Positions 1 to 12,041 of a DNA stretch of 64,000 bases are shown here, in pieces. The notes below the pieces were generated by a model. That model was given only the letters and a program-made list of their open reading frames with translations, was not told the origin of the DNA and ran no database searches. Source of the DNA: Gibbula magus (lineage: Eukaryota; Mollusca; Gastropoda; Trochida; Trochidae); contig OW388293.1 of the NCBI GenBank assembly GCA_936450465.1, forward strand, positions 47,730,040 to 47,794,039. The letters run 5' to 3'. Position 1 is the first letter of the stretch. Every line of letters starts with the position of its first letter. Both the position numbers and the translations under genes were made by a program.

Positions 1-562
1 GTCATTATCCAACTGTAATACACAATCAGGGGGCTGTTATTAACATTCCAATTTCTAGGCTTACTGTCACTAACATATTATACCAACATGGATGCATGGC
101 TAGAGGAGATGCCCTAGTTGCATATAGGACCCGACAACATCGTCGTTCACGTCGTGTTAGGGCACAGCCCCTCCGCAACATTTGACTACAACATTGGCCT
201 GACATCATATTTACTGATGAATCTTGTTTCCAGCTTCACCGTGTACACAAAAGAACACGTGTGTGTCTCTGTTGAGAGGTGGGAGTTTTAATGAAGACTG
301 CTTATAAAGTATATGGCCGATGACTGGGGTACGGTTCATGTATGAGCTTGAATTCAATATTACAGTAAAATAGACCTTGCAGTTTCAACATGAAACGTCA
401 TGGTTTGACATAAAGAAACTTAATAAACACACCATTGTAACCATATGAGCGGATGGTGTTCAGAAATAATTTCTAACCGCAAGATGACAATGCACATCCT
501 CACAGACCCGTGATAGTGGAATCATACTTGCAGAGTCAGGATGTTGACTGACTACCGTGACC
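1..562 (+). pseudogene. Tc1-like transposase relic, 5' part (cut by a LINE)
   Basis: Translation in broken frames gives the typical middle of a Tc1/mariner DDE transposase: a helix-turn-helix tail (SRLTVTNILYQHG), then HWPDIIFTDESCFQLHR around 200-240 with the catalytic D of the FTDES motif, then NAHPHRPVIVESYLQ near 490-530, equivalent to the DNARPH block with the second D. Stops and frame changes interrupt it, so it is dead. The same relic resumes at 2693 after a LINE insertion. No terminal inverted repeat was identified. The family is cut-and-paste DNA transposons; no host role is implied. Confidence 0.75.
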
Positions 563-586
563 AACAACAGAGGTGGCGCCAAACGT

Positions 587-2692
587 ATATTGGGAATACC
601 TCAAAGACAGAACGAATACGAACAGTGAGGTGCCTGGTATTGAAACATTTTTTGAATACTATAAAAATCTAAATGAAAATGACAATAATGAACATGATGA
701 AACGTTGATAGAAAGTACGTCACAAGACCTGAATTATGACTGTAGTATTCTAAAATAAGGACATAAGCTCTGAAGAAATCTTAACAACCGCTAAAACACT
801 CAAACGGAACAAAGCAACTGGTTTAGACAACATTGAAAACGATTATTTAGTTGACACCATTGACATCTTTGCCCCTTACCTAGTTCAATTTTTTAACCTT
901 GTTCTATCAACTGGCAAACTACCAGATTCTTGGCTGATTGGAGTTATAAAGCCGATATACAAAAATAAAGGTGACCAACTTGACCCAAGTTCATACAGAC
1001 CTATAACTGTTTTAAGCTGTGTTGGTAAATTTTTCACGTCTATTCTTAACGCACGTCTAACAAATTTCCTTGAAATCAATAATATCATCAACCCCGCTCA
1101 AGCAGGCTTCAGAAAACACTATACAACGTCTGATAACATCTATATTTTGCAAACAATTAATAGTCTAATGACATCACAAAAGCAAAAGCTGTATTGTGCC
1201 TTCATCGACTTTACAAAAGCATTTGATACCGTTTGGCGAGTCGGTTTATGGTCGAAAATGCAAACGTCAGGTATACACGGTAGATTTCTCGAGCTCGTGA
1301 AAAATATGTATCGTGACATTAAGTCAATAGTAAGTACACAAAACGGTAAATCCGATTACTTCCCTTGTCAAAAGGGAGTTCGACAAGGAAAGAACTTATC
1401 TCCACTTTTATTCTCAATTTTCCTTAACGATCTGGAGAGCAGTTTGTACAAAAATGGTTGTGATGGAGTAAATTTTGAACTCTCAAAGGAGAATGACTTA
1501 CATATCTACCTGCAAATCTTATTATTACTTTATGCTGACGATACTGTTTTATTTCGTATTACACCTTATGCTCTGCAAAAATCTCTTGATTCTTTCTATG
1601 AATATTGCACTACTTGGCAGCTTAACGTTAATGTATCCAAAACAAAGATCTTAGTCTTTGGTTCAGGCCCCGCAGTTAAATCCAAACTTAAATTTAAATT
1701 TGGTGAAAAGAATCTCAGTTTAGTTGATAGTTACGTATATCTAGGTATCAAGCTGCATAGAACTAAAAGGATGGTATTAGCCATCAAAACTATAGCTGAA
1801 AACGCCACAAAGGCTATGTATAGCTTGCTGAAAAAATAAAGAAATTTAAATTTGCCTTTAGATTGTTTATTATCCGCATTTGATGTAATGATAACGCCTA
1901 TTCTAACTTATGGATCGGAAGTATGGGGATTTCAGAAACTTCAATTAATAGAAAGTAATCATTTAAAAAATTTTAAACTCGCATCTGGACTAAGAAAATC
2001 TACCCCACATTTCATGGTTTACGGCGAATTTGGGAGAATACCAATTTATGTTAAAATATACCAGCGTATGTTATCCTTTTGGCACAAACTTACATGTACT
2101 GATACATTTAAACTATCCGACTTGTTATATCATTATAGTTTGAATAAATATAATGAAAACTTTAATTCGGACCCATGGATCCACTTTGTCAAAAGTTTAT
2201 TAGATAGAAATTGATTTGAAATTTAGAACCTTAAATCACAACTTACCAATTGAAACTGGAAGATGGCAGAACATACCGAGGGATGAAAGACATTGTAAAC
2301 TTTGTAACCTAAGTGTAATCGGTGACGAATTACACTATATTTTAAACTGTCCAATGCTAAATTTAAATCGCATACGATATCTACCCACAAACAAATGTTT
2401 TAATAACAACATATCTAGATTAGTATACGTCCTGTCGCCAACAACCATCGTACATAAGAAATATTTGTCAATTTTTATCAATCAGCTTCAAAATATGCTA
2501 ACAAATATTTAGTAAATATCTGTATTTTATCTGTTGTATATTCACATATTCTTGTATTATTCAATGAACTATTAGTTGTTATCATTGTCTATCTACAGAC
2601 GCATGCCTGTAAATTGTAAATTGTATTTGTGTATATGCTCTTGTACCACCGAAGGTGGTTTATGAGTAATAAAACAGTTGAACAGTTGAACA
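587..2692 (+). mobile_element. 5'-truncated LINE (non-LTR retrotransposon) with degenerate reverse transcriptase
   Basis: The frame broken at 756, 1839 and 2214 reads through a LINE polymerase. An interdomain stretch (WEYLKDRTNTN, 587-755) is followed by KRNKATGLDNI and YRPITVLSCVGKFF (about 800-1030), FIDFTKAFDTVW (1200), GVRQGKNLSPLLFSIFLND (1375-1430) and the catalytic YADDTVLF (1530). A C-terminal Cys/His knuckle (CKLCN...H...CP, about 2295-2355) closes the ORF. The 3' end near 2670-2695 is a short tandem tail of AACAGTTG units. The endonuclease end is missing. It is most like CR1/L2/Jockey-group elements of marine invertebrates; the exact clade is uncertain. It sits inside a Tc1 relic. 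Confidence 0.85.
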
Positions 2693-2890
2693 GTTGACTG
2701 ACTACCGTGACCAGCTTACAGTCCAGATACGAATCTAATTGAACATGCTGAGGATCATATGGGCCGTGCAATACGTGCAATACGACGAATGGACACCTAC
2801 TACCCTGCTTGAATAATAACAAATTTATTGACAGTATGCCAAGGTTGCTGCCCTTAAAACAACAACAGAGGTGGCGCCAAACGTTTTTAA
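2693..2890 (+). pseudogene. Tc1-like transposase relic, 3' part
   Basis: Continues the relic at 1-562: SPDTNLIEHAEDHMG followed by RAIRAIRRMDTYYP is the C-terminal DPNLIEHAWD-type motif of Tc1 transposases (the last acidic residue of the triad region), then a decayed tail similar to the family's SMPRR end. Positions 2693-2712 repeat 543-562, and 2861-2884 repeat 563-586, so the flanks of the LINE are duplicated. Confidence 0.7.
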
Positions 2891-4122
2891 CTGTTCAATA
2901 TGAATCAGCCAACCTGTCACCTCTGTCCATGCACATGATCATTTATCAGCATTCATTGTGTAATTTTCCTACCAAGGTAATCCAAAGATTCATTCATGTG
3001 TAAAAAGCTACATTTCAAGTGTAGGTGAATTTCTTACCTGTAGTTAATGTTATAAAGATGGTATACAGCATTAATTGATTGAAAAACATTTTCTTCAGAT
3101 TTGTTTTCCCTTTTTAGAAATCTGTCAGTCTCACAATTACAACAGTTAACAGTTGGTGAACAATCTTTGTCCACTTTTCAAAGTATAGTTGGGGACGACA
3201 ACCGTTATTGGCAATAGTGTATTATTGCAGGAAGAGTATGCCACGGAACAAAGACACCTGGTTGCAAATGAAACGTACAGTCATTGTGTCCTTAGACACA
3301 ATACTGTGACCCGTCTCAGCTATGCATAGGTACATCGTAAGGATGATCATTGTCATTTAACTTGGTGTGCATGGTAAATTTAAAAGTGCATATTCCAAAA
3401 GGAGATTTGTAGGAGTAACGTCCAATGATGATCCGAAATCAAACATGGCATGTCAAACTGTATGTTTCTATGTATTACAGGAAATACCAAACGTTATTCT
3501 ACCCTGATCCTTTGGCAACCTCAAAACCGTGTTATTGCATTATTATCCTTTATACAAAAATAGAGCCATGGTATCTGTAGCTCGTCAGAATTTAATTATC
3601 TAAGATCTAATAATTGAGCAATTAACTGAGCCCTTTGCATGCTTTATAGTATAAAGTAGTTTATCACATAAACCAAAGGTCACAAAAAAAATATGAATAT
3701 TAGTTAGACAAACATGCCTTGGCAGGTAAAAATTGCTTATTCAGATAGTACCAACTGCCATATAGGATGTTCATTCAATTAAATGCACTTAAAATGCTGT
3801 TAAAGGATGGCTCACGCATAGTAATTTAAAGGCACAAGCGAAATTTTGATCCCCTAGGTGAATATGTCAGCTTTGGGAAATATAGCAATTCTCGAGGAAA
3901 GTCGAAAATGTGAAAAGTTTACAACAGAGTGCCCGAGGGACGATGGAAGATACCCGACGGACGACAGAAGATGCCATATGGACGACGGGGCCCATGCCGT
4001 AAGCGTTTCTGGCCTTTAAGGTCTGGTTAGCTAAAAAAGGGGTAACAACATGTGAAAAGTTCTGCTCATTATTCAGGATAAAATGTTAAAATTGTCATAA
4101 ATTGAATTGTCCTTACTTGCAG
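2891..4122. other. No gene recognised
   Basis: AT-rich sequence with frequent stops on both strands. An upstream exon of the WSC gene (signal peptide) would be expected here or further left, but none could be chosen with confidence. Confidence 0.5.
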
Positions 4123-5273
4123 GAAAGCACTATTATGGTGCTTCTTGCAGTCAAGCCTCGGACTGTTCACAACACGGCAATTGTACTGAAGGGGCGTGTG
4201 TATGTCAGACTGGATACAGATTCTCTTACATCAGATTTGAATGCATTCCATGTGAGTATTATTTCAGGTTTTCCAAAGGCATATTAAAGTGTTTAAGGGT
4301 GTAGGACGACTCACACATAAACTCAAGTAAATGTCAAACTACAATATGTTCAAGCATTTATATTATGTAACCCTATGCATCAAAGTAAAACAATTATTTC
4401 GCGAGAGTGCAAACAAAATAATGTTATTTATCTATTATTTATTTACTTTGACAGACAGAAAAATATGGCATTTTTGTCTCATCTCATTTCAATGAATTCT
4501 ATATGTACTTATAAAAAATACACTTCATGAATTTACTAATAGGACATATCCCAAAGTTATTAAATATTGCTTACATGGTATGTTTCAGTTGACTACCTCG
4601 TTTGTTACCATGACGACGGCGATAGGATGCTAGATGACCTTGTGTTAACCAGTCAACAAATGACGACAGAATTGTGCACTGACACATGTGAAAGTAGTGG
4701 GTACAGATATGCCGGACTCCAGGTAGGTTTCAAAGCACTTCATTTATATAAAAAAGACGATATTTAAATACCTCGATGAATGCATATAAATAATAAATAA
4801 AACTTCTAAGAAAAGACAATAGCATTTCTTAACTATGGTCTCTCAAGCAAATCATCCTGATAAATATAAACTTTACCTTATTTCCTTCTTAGTGAGATCT
4901 AATTCACCATTGAAACTGAAACCAACTCACAACTTCCCTTCTCTGTGGTCCTAGCCACCCGCACCTCTGACGGTGTAGACCCGGGAAGTAGAAAATATAA
5001 ATTTCAGAAGTCCCGCCAAATATAATTTCAGCTTGGGGCAAAGTGCCGTTTAGTATAATAAAAGCTGGACAAAGGGTATTGACTTGTCAAAACACACCCC
5101 GCGATGTGAGGTGCTTATCAAACCAATCTTCTTTAATTGAGAAGATACAGTTAATAGAGTAAGCATTTGTTTTATTTAAACAGTTCTTTATAAAAAAAAT
5201 CTCTTGTTGTTTGAAAGGATTGATTTAAAATTCTAGCATGTTCAAACCAGGAAAAGAAATAATATCCCGGGAT

Positions 5274-5311
<38 letters not shown>

Positions 5312-6297
5312 GACATGCAAATATTAGCTAGTCTGGTGTTGATAAAATCGAGCCATTTATTCTTATGGTTATATTTCACTGAATAATAGTCAATTATATC
5401 TGATATAATGCTGTTAGCGTAGAGTGAGTGAGTGAGTGAGTGAGTGAGTTATTGTTTAACGCCCCTTCGGCAGTATTGCAGCCATTAGCGGCGATGTTAG
5501 CGTAGAATTACACTTTCCTGATACAAGAAGAGAAGAAGTGAACACAATGCTCACATAATCCCGTCTTTGTTATTTGACGTTCAATCAATCAATCGAGTTG
5601 TTTATTGTGTCCATTCACCCATAACTTAGCGTCTCGGGCCATATTCCTTAGGTGACCCGGTACCGCCACGTATATATACGCTCATTAGTGCATGTCTGGT
5701 CACTTGATTATACGTCACGGGCCATAACCGGTCAGTGTGCGTGGATTTGTGGTGAACAGTGGTTTGGGTAGCATTGTCAGAGGGGCTAAACAGTACCTCC
5801 ACTTTGTCTCCAACCACCCACTAAATTAGTTCTAAAACCGGCATCATCTCCACTCTAACAAGCCGTGCTAACAATCTATCCCTTGACAACTCTGATTCCG
5901 AGATAAAACACCTCCGGCATGTCTTCACCTAACTTAACAACTCAAGTATATTTTGAAATTAAAAATAATGTATCATGCTCGCCAAAGGCTCGCATAATAC
6001 AATTTTATTCCAAAAATATGATATTAATGATACGGAAGCACACTTGGTTAATAATCTCTATGTATTTCAAAAATCACAGTATGTATTAGGAATTAAATGT
6101 AAAATTGTTATTCATAGTGTAAAAAGTATAAATGTTATTTGTTTAATTTTCAGAGGGGAGATCATTGTTTTTGTGGGAACACCACCGAGTCGCAATACAC
6201 AGTGTTACCAGAGTCGAGTTGTGGACATGGATGTACAGGAGATCCCCAACAGAAGTGTGGTGGCACGTGGCGTTCCAGCGTGTTTAGACGGTGGTAA
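4123..6297 (+). CDS. Partial gene for a secreted-type protein with EB/EGF-like module and WSC domain (last three exons)
   Basis: Three exons join in phase. Exon 4123-4251 (entered in phase 1, AG before, GTGAGT after) encodes about 43 residues with six cysteines (SCSQASDCSQHGNC, CVCQTGY), an EB- or EGF-like module. Exon 4589-4722 (TTTCAG before, GTAGGT after) gives the first half of a WSC domain (YLVCYHDDGDRMLDD, CTDTCESSGYRYAGLQ). Exon 6154-6297 gives the second half (HCFCGN, SSCGHGCTGDPQQKCGG, WRSSVFR) and ends in TAA. WSC domains are small cysteine-rich carbohydrate-binding modules of secreted or surface proteins. The start exon is not found, so the protein is incomplete here. The WSC assignment is firm; the complete architecture is unknown. 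Confidence 0.7.
5278..5310. repeat. (TA)n microsatellite
   Basis: About 16 uninterrupted TA dinucleotides in the intron between the two WSC exons. Confidence 0.95.
5422..5500. repeat. (GTGA)n-headed dispersed repeat
   Basis: Seven GTGA/GAGT units are followed by TTATTGTTTAACGCC and GGCAGTATTGCAGCC. This head-plus-body layout resembles an abundant gastropod repeat that begins with AGTGAGTGAG and reads into TTTAACGCC. The resemblance is from memory of the family; no search was run. A similar (GGTGA)n plus TTTAACAGCC block lies at 14211-14250. Confidence 0.55.
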
Positions 6298-6432
6298 TAC
6301 TGAAGTTAAATGGAAGACGCTTAACGGATCTCTGATTTATGAATCTTGTTAAGCAAAGATGGGACGATGAAATGAAATATTGGAGAACTGCTAATTTTTT
6401 CAAAATAGCAAGTTCATTTTCTCTCTCATTAA

Positions 6433-6435
<3 letters not shown>

Positions 6436-6472
<37 letters not shown>

Positions 6473-6480
6473 ATCATCAT
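6436..6480. repeat. (ATC)n microsatellite
   Basis: About 14 CAT/ATC trinucleotides, nearly perfect. In one frame they give a false poly-histidine ORF. Confidence 0.95.
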
Positions 6481-6497
6481 TTATTATTCGCAATTCA

Positions 6498-7085
6498 ACA
6501 GGATTTCCACTGTCACACACGTTTTAGATATTGCTTAAACTGAAAAATGTGGTGCGCAGTTGAATAAACAAACGAATTCACCAATAATAATAGGGGATCA
6601 CCGAACCTTTTCATCACTTAAACGTAATTTTTTGAATTACTGACATAAATGTACAAACCTGACGTCACGGCAGTTTTGATCAATTCAAGTGTAACTTTGA
6701 CGTGTGCCCTTTGTGCAATTATCATTATCATTATCATTTTTAGTTGTGAGAGCTTTCTTTGATTCCCCGGCCTCCTTCTACTGGCCGTTGAAGAAATATT
6801 TAGATTGGAGAGGCTGATGAAGCAGATCTCTCTGGCCTCTACAAGCACGTTCCCGACACACTGTTAATAGTCAACCATTACTAAGTGAGTCGTGTGAGCA
6901 ATGGCCAGAAAAGAGTGTGCTATGGCCGGCTCCTGGCTCTGGTCAGTCCACTAAGATCAATGGAAGAATAAGGTGAATAAGTATGACTGCCGAGGTTCTT
7001 ACAATTATAACACAAGAAAATTCAGCTTACATAGATGCAACACATTATCAAGGTCGATAATGACTGGTAAACTCAATAAATGGTG
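6498..7085. other. No gene recognised
   Basis: Short ATT/ATC-rich stretches near 6715-6745 and otherwise featureless DNA; no exon with both splice sites and recognisable coding content. Confidence 0.5.
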
Positions 7086-7089
7086 TAAC

Positions 7090-7680
7090 CTCCTCGCACT
7101 CTGATAACATTTTGCACACGTCATCTCATGATAGTCGCTAGACGTCTGAATGTCTGGGGAATCTGTTGCCACTCATCATGTAAAGCCTTGCTCGACTCCT
7201 GGAGGATTTGCACTATAAGATCCCTTGCTCTAACTCTACGTCCCAAAATTCCCCACAATTGTTATGTGGGATACATGTCCGGACTTCTGACTGGCCAAGG
7301 TAGTGTCTGAACAGAATTGTTTTGGAGATGTTGAACAACAGCTTGTGCGCATTGTGGTCTGGCATTATCATCCATGAAAATTTAACGTGTGGCGAAAGTA
7401 TGGTTGTCAAAATGACTACAGAACTATCCAGGAACAGTTTTTGGTACCTCTGTCCATTCAGTGTAAGTGACAAGGTCAAGCTTGCAATCATGGGAACAAC
7501 CCCAAACAATGACGGATCCACCTTCGAATAGGACTTCTGGTTGAATGTTCCTCTTATTATATGTCGTGCCTCTCGGCCTCCTAATCTCTGCGCTCCCGTC
7601 TGTATGATGCAGTAAATACATTCTTCTCAACGTCCTAGGATTCCAACAAGTGCTTGACAGCAGGCTAAATAGACATGGCG
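7090..7680 (-). pseudogene. Tc1-like transposase relic
   Basis: On the minus strand, frames shift but the order is that of a Tc1 transposase: RRPRGTTYNKRNIQP and GGSVIVWGC (about 7600-7500), then WMIMPDHNAHKL (7370, the DDNARPH block), then HDEWQQIPQ and RRLATIMR (7180-7120), ending near 7060 in ECEEVTPFIEF and TSHYRP. Frame breaks occur near 7520 and 7215. No TIRs found. Confidence 0.75.
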
Positions 7681-7699
7681 ATCTGTGAGGAGTGGACGT

Positions 7700-8095
7700 C
7701 AGATTGGTCTAAAATCAAATTTAGCTGTGTCTGATATTTTAGCATACACTGAAATTTGGAAACAGATCCCTGGGACAAGCATGCGCTAAGCATGCATGCA
7801 CGTGCAGCACGGAGCAAGGTTTATGATGTCATATCACATATGATTTGTACTTGTAATATCAACACTTGCTAAACTTTTTTGGCTTTTTTTCTGGAGTGGT
7901 GGGATACTTTTAATAAGGTGAATACACGTAGGTTTTCCTTAATTTTTGAGTGGTTGTATACTTGTATGCTTGGTAAGCTCATTCATTGAGGTATGACATA
8001 CCACAACTATTTCGATATTTAATATAATTTTTAATATTTAGAATAGTTTCAATAGTTATTTTCACACCAACTAACCAGTTAATACTTTCCTATAG
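7700..8095. other. No gene recognised
   Basis: AT-rich sequence between a Tc1 relic and the 67-bp array. Nothing identifiable. Confidence 0.5.
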
Positions 8096-8099
8096 GTTT

Positions 8100-9040
8100 A
8101 CTCACTCATTTTCTCTTCTCAGCCTATTCTTTCACCTCAGTTGGAAACGATTTCCTGTAGGTATTTAAATGGAATACTCTTGAAATATTAAAGAAAAACC
8201 ATTGAACAGTCATGGAATTTGTGTTGCTTTCAATTAAATGAACCTTGCTGTAGGTTACTAACTCAACTCTTCTCAGGCGGTTATTTCACATTAAAAAAGT
8301 TTTCACATTAAAGAAGTTCTTATCCAGAAAAATCGTCCTGTTCTCTATCCTGTAGGTTTACTAAGCGGCCAATTTCAACTTCTTAGTCTCTTACTTTCAC
8401 CAGGTCAGTGGGAAACTCTTTCCTGCAGGTTTACTAACCCAGTTTCCTCTTCATAGTCTCCTCCTTTCACCTCAATCGGAAACTCTTGCCTGCATGTTTA
8501 CAAATCCAGTTTCCTCCTCTTGTTCTCTTCCTTTCAGCTCAGTGGGAAACTCTTTCCTGCAGGTTTACAAACCCAGTTACCTCTTCTTGGTCTCTTCCTT
8601 TCAGCTCAGTTGGAAACTCTTTCCTGCAGGTTTACAAACCCAGTTTCCTCCTCTTTGTCTCTTCATTACAGCTCAGTGGGAAACTCTTTCCTGCAGGTTA
8701 ACCAACCCAATTTCCTCCTCTTAGTCGCTTCCTTTTACCTCAATCGGAAACTCTTTCCTGCAGGTTTACTAACCCAATTGCAACTTCTTAGTCTCTTACT
8801 TTCACCTCAGTGGGAAACTGTTTCCTGCAGGTTTACCAACCCAGTTTCCTCCTCTTGTTCTCTTCATTTCAGCTCAATGGGAAACTCTTTCCTGCAGGTT
8901 TACTAACCCAGTTTCCTCTTCATAGTCTCCTCCTTTCACCTCAATTGGAAACTCTTTCTTGCAGGTTCACTAACCCAGATTCCGCTTCCTTTCTCCTCAG
9001 TTGGAAACTCTTTCCTGCAGATTTACTCACCTACTTTAAA
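8100..9040. repeat. 67-bp minisatellite
   Basis: The CTGCAG that ends each unit recurs at 8423, about 8490, 8557, 8624, 8691, 8758, 8825, 8892 and 8959: a strict 67-bp period, with a last shortened step to 9015. Diverged copies extend left to about 8100. Each unit carries a pyrimidine-rich stretch followed by CAGCTCAGTTGGAAACTC and TTCCTGCAGGTTTAC. Because 67 is 1 modulo 3 and units rarely contain stops, long ORFs appear in all three plus frames; these are not genes. Confidence 0.95.
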
Positions 9041-9044
9041 TGTA

Positions 9045-9985
9045 TTTGGAGTGATTTCATTCATTATAATGTTGTTGTTGTATAAGTTATTACAAGTCAT
9101 TCTGAGATAGTATGTACAGGAATAGAATCAACCTTTCACAAAATATTTACGTTTTTAAAGCTTCAAAACACACCCTTTTTAACTTCTTGCGTTTTCAGGA
9201 CCTTGCATACAATGCACTTCTGTTAGTTTATTACACAGTCTGAGTGAATACACAGGAAGCTTTAATGTCCTCTGGACTTGAAAGCATTTATGTAAAGAAA
9301 TTTGCAGCAACTGTCAAATGTCTGGGTCTGTTGTTTTGCTTCTTTGATGTCTTTTATGGTCACATCCTGAAGCAGGCATTGTGCAAAGAATCACCACTTG
9401 ATTGCAAGGCAATCATACAGCTACGTAAAATTGTTTTATACACCTTATTTTTGTTTAGATTGTATCTTTGTACTTAAGATAAACGCTTTAATATTTTTAT
9501 CATGACAATGTTTACAAATATCTTTTGGAAGAACGTCACGTAACATTAAACGAAGCCTAAACACTAGTGTCATATTGTTTCTTTAGTTTGTTTGTGGATG
9601 TTCAATAAACTACAAAATATTGGTTGAATGATGGTTGAATTTCGTTGTTTATGTTAATTGTCAAAGTAAGTTCAAATCAACAAGGCAAAGGGTTGAAGTT
9701 GCCACAACAAACGTGTATTTGCAATAAAGTAAAGTGGGTGTCATCTATACTTCTTTCCAAAAGTTAAGACTATTGTTTTGAAACACTTCCCAGATCAATA
9801 TAAGTCATGAAATCAAAGGAAGTAACCATGAATAATTGAGAACAACATTGCCTGTTAACATTTTAATAACTCAAAAATCCCATATTTGTTCAAAAAGCAG
9901 TCATTCTCAACTGAAAACCAAGACAGGGGTTTCCCCCTCCCCCACTTCTACAAACCCTAGCCTGGATACAAGCCCTGCAACGTCT
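9045..9985. other. No gene recognised; one weak exon-like block
   Basis: A TTTTCAG acceptor-like site precedes an open stretch near 9199-9240, and another open stretch follows at 9244-9477 (77 codons). Neither has a recognisable domain nor a convincing donor. The remainder is AT-rich. Confidence 0.4.
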
Positions 9986-9989
9986 TTGC

Positions 9990-10113
9990 ACCCCCTGAAA
10001 AGGTCACCTTGGGGAATATTCTGCCACTCTTGAACCAAAGAAGCCTCAAGGTCACGTATTGATGACGGCTGCGATACACGTCCATAGACCTGACGTCCCA
10101 TCATATTCAACAT
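9990..10113 (-). pseudogene. Tc1-like transposase relic, C-terminal fragment
   Basis: The minus strand gives NMMGRQVYGRVSQP, then LEASLVQEWQNIPQ, the characteristic C-terminal segment of Tc1 transposases. Upstream and downstream parts were not found. Confidence 0.7.
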
Positions 10114-10119
10114 ATGCTA

Positions 10120-11680
10120 CATGTGGTTAATTCCATGTCGATTTAAATTAGGCATTCAGTGACTACCCGTGCTCCATTTCGGCTTCGTTTTTTAAACACA
10201 GGAAGTTCTCTCATTCCCTGCAAGAGAGAATCACAACTGGCACTACAATGTTATCCCTGTACTTCAGATCCTTCATATTGCGTTGCACTACACAACCAGG
10301 TTGTCTTTGCAGAAAGGGTTGCCAACACAGTATTAGTCCTTCTAACATGTACCTTCACCATTGGCATCAACATCTTTTCCGGAACTTTATATATTCTCAG
10401 TTGAAAGTTCAAAAATAAATTATATATACATAGCAAAAATAGTGTTGCACCCCCAAGTTGTTTCACCGGTAAAAGTTGTCTGATAAGAAAGTCGACAATG
10501 TTTCAGGACAATCATCTTTGTGATATGACAGGAGCATCATCTACCAGTTTGACGAAGCAAATTTCATTCAGATAATGTTTCACAACTTTGTGATATTTGC
10601 ATTCATAAAATTCTGCTATATTGGTGTCCAGGAACAAGTACTGTTACACTGAACATTGAAAGTCAGCATTGGTTGTTCTTATGTAAGCAGTTCCATTCTT
10701 TCAAGTGAATTGATGAACCTTTAGTAACTTACTTTTAACCAAACGTCACTCGTTAAAGCCAAGTGAGATTGTTTGGAAAGAGACAAATTTGAACAAACTT
10801 GCTTACTGACGATTTTCGGTCTGTATTACTGTATTGACACCTCTAAATCACAGAGATGTGTTTGACAGAGATGTGTTTGATTAACGACTCGAACTCAAAA
10901 AGATCTCAGAATAATTCCAAAATCGTATGATTATGACCTTTTTATCACTTGTCAAAAATTTTGATAAAGGGGATGGAATTTTAAGAACAAGTTCTTTCCA
11001 TATTTTGCTTATAAAAAATATGTTTTGATGCGTGAAAGTCAAGTTGTTACACATGTTTGTTTTCGTCCTCTGAAACCTAATGTTTATCGCATAGTTTCGG
11101 CACAGGAACAATAGTTATTTGGGTAAAAAAACACTACCATTGCAAATTCAGTCATAATTTCTTTAAATGTCAACATGAATGTTTCTTCGAAGACATTAGT
11201 CATTAAGTATCCTATCTTTATGTCTTTTGTGTTTAATTCAATACACATATCCCAAAATTGCCACAGCATTACATTTAAGATATGAATGTAGGGGGGTGCA
11301 ACACTTTTTTTGCTTTGTATATAAACAGAACATGCACGTGAACTTTTTTCATGGGAATGGTGGTATTCAAATGTACCTTTTCCACAGGCTATTGCAACTT
11401 TTATGTAGAAAATGTATATATGTAAACTTGTGTATCTCAGTCCAGTCAATCAGAACATGTGAACCTATAACAATATAGTATATAAAGTACATTTTAGACA
11501 CTTATTCACTATTCAAATCTTGGCTTGGCAAACTGTTCATGTCCATTCATAATACTAAGAGGAACAAGCTGCAATGGCTGTATCCCCTGCCCAGTGTGAA
11601 AGTGTGAACCTTAATAGTAACAAGTATTTTCTGAAAATGTGTGACCATCTTTTGTCCTTTAGAGGCTTGAAACTCTCAAT
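10120..11680. other. No gene; possible inverted-repeat-bounded segment
   Basis: AGTGTTGCACCCCC at about 10440-10453 and GGGGGGTGCAACAC at about 11290-11303 are inverted relative to one another, with flanking AGCAAAAA/TTTTTGCT extending the match to roughly 30 bp. The 830 bp between them has no coding signal. It may be a non-autonomous DNA transposon, but no target duplication was established. Confidence 0.35.
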
Positions 11681-11682
11681 TG

Positions 11683-12041
11683 TCAAGGGGTGAAACAGTT
11701 CAGAACTACAGTAGTTGAACAGCTGTATTTTGCTTTCGGCTCGGTACACGTACATCAACATGCTTTTGGGGTATATACCGAATATATTACCTAATTAAAC
11801 AATAATGTATTATTAACTAGGATGAAATTATAATTTCAATTATACAATTTTTAAAACCAAATGATTTCTTCACCCTACAAACTAGTTTAAAAAAAACATG
11901 TGATTTTTTATGGTTTAGTTTATATATTGATAGACATTCGTGGTCTTGTGCCGAACCAAAAATGTATCGTTCCGAGGGTCCTGTATCGCAATGAATACTA
12001 ACCGAACCAAAGCTCACACGTACTGTTTCACCCCTAGAAGG
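11683..12041. mobile_element. hAT-like MITE, copy 1
   Basis: The ends are AAGGGGTGAAACAG and CTGTTTCACCCCTAG, an inverted pair, with GTTC and GGTTCGG-rich subterminal sequence typical of hAT MITEs. A second, more decayed copy in opposite orientation is at 27455-27730 in an ATM intron. No coding capacity. An 8-bp target duplication was not clear. Confidence 0.6.

Noticed and set aside
6339..6527. ORF with a histidine run
   Set aside because: It is the (ATC)n microsatellite read as CAT codons.
8486..9085. Four overlapping plus-strand ORFs of 71-128 codons
   Set aside because: Explained completely by the 67-bp stop-poor tandem unit read in three frames.
11084..11478. Overlapping ORFs of 83 and 121 codons on opposite strands
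   Set aside because: No recognisable domain, no splice context, and AT-rich composition like the surrounding non-coding DNA.
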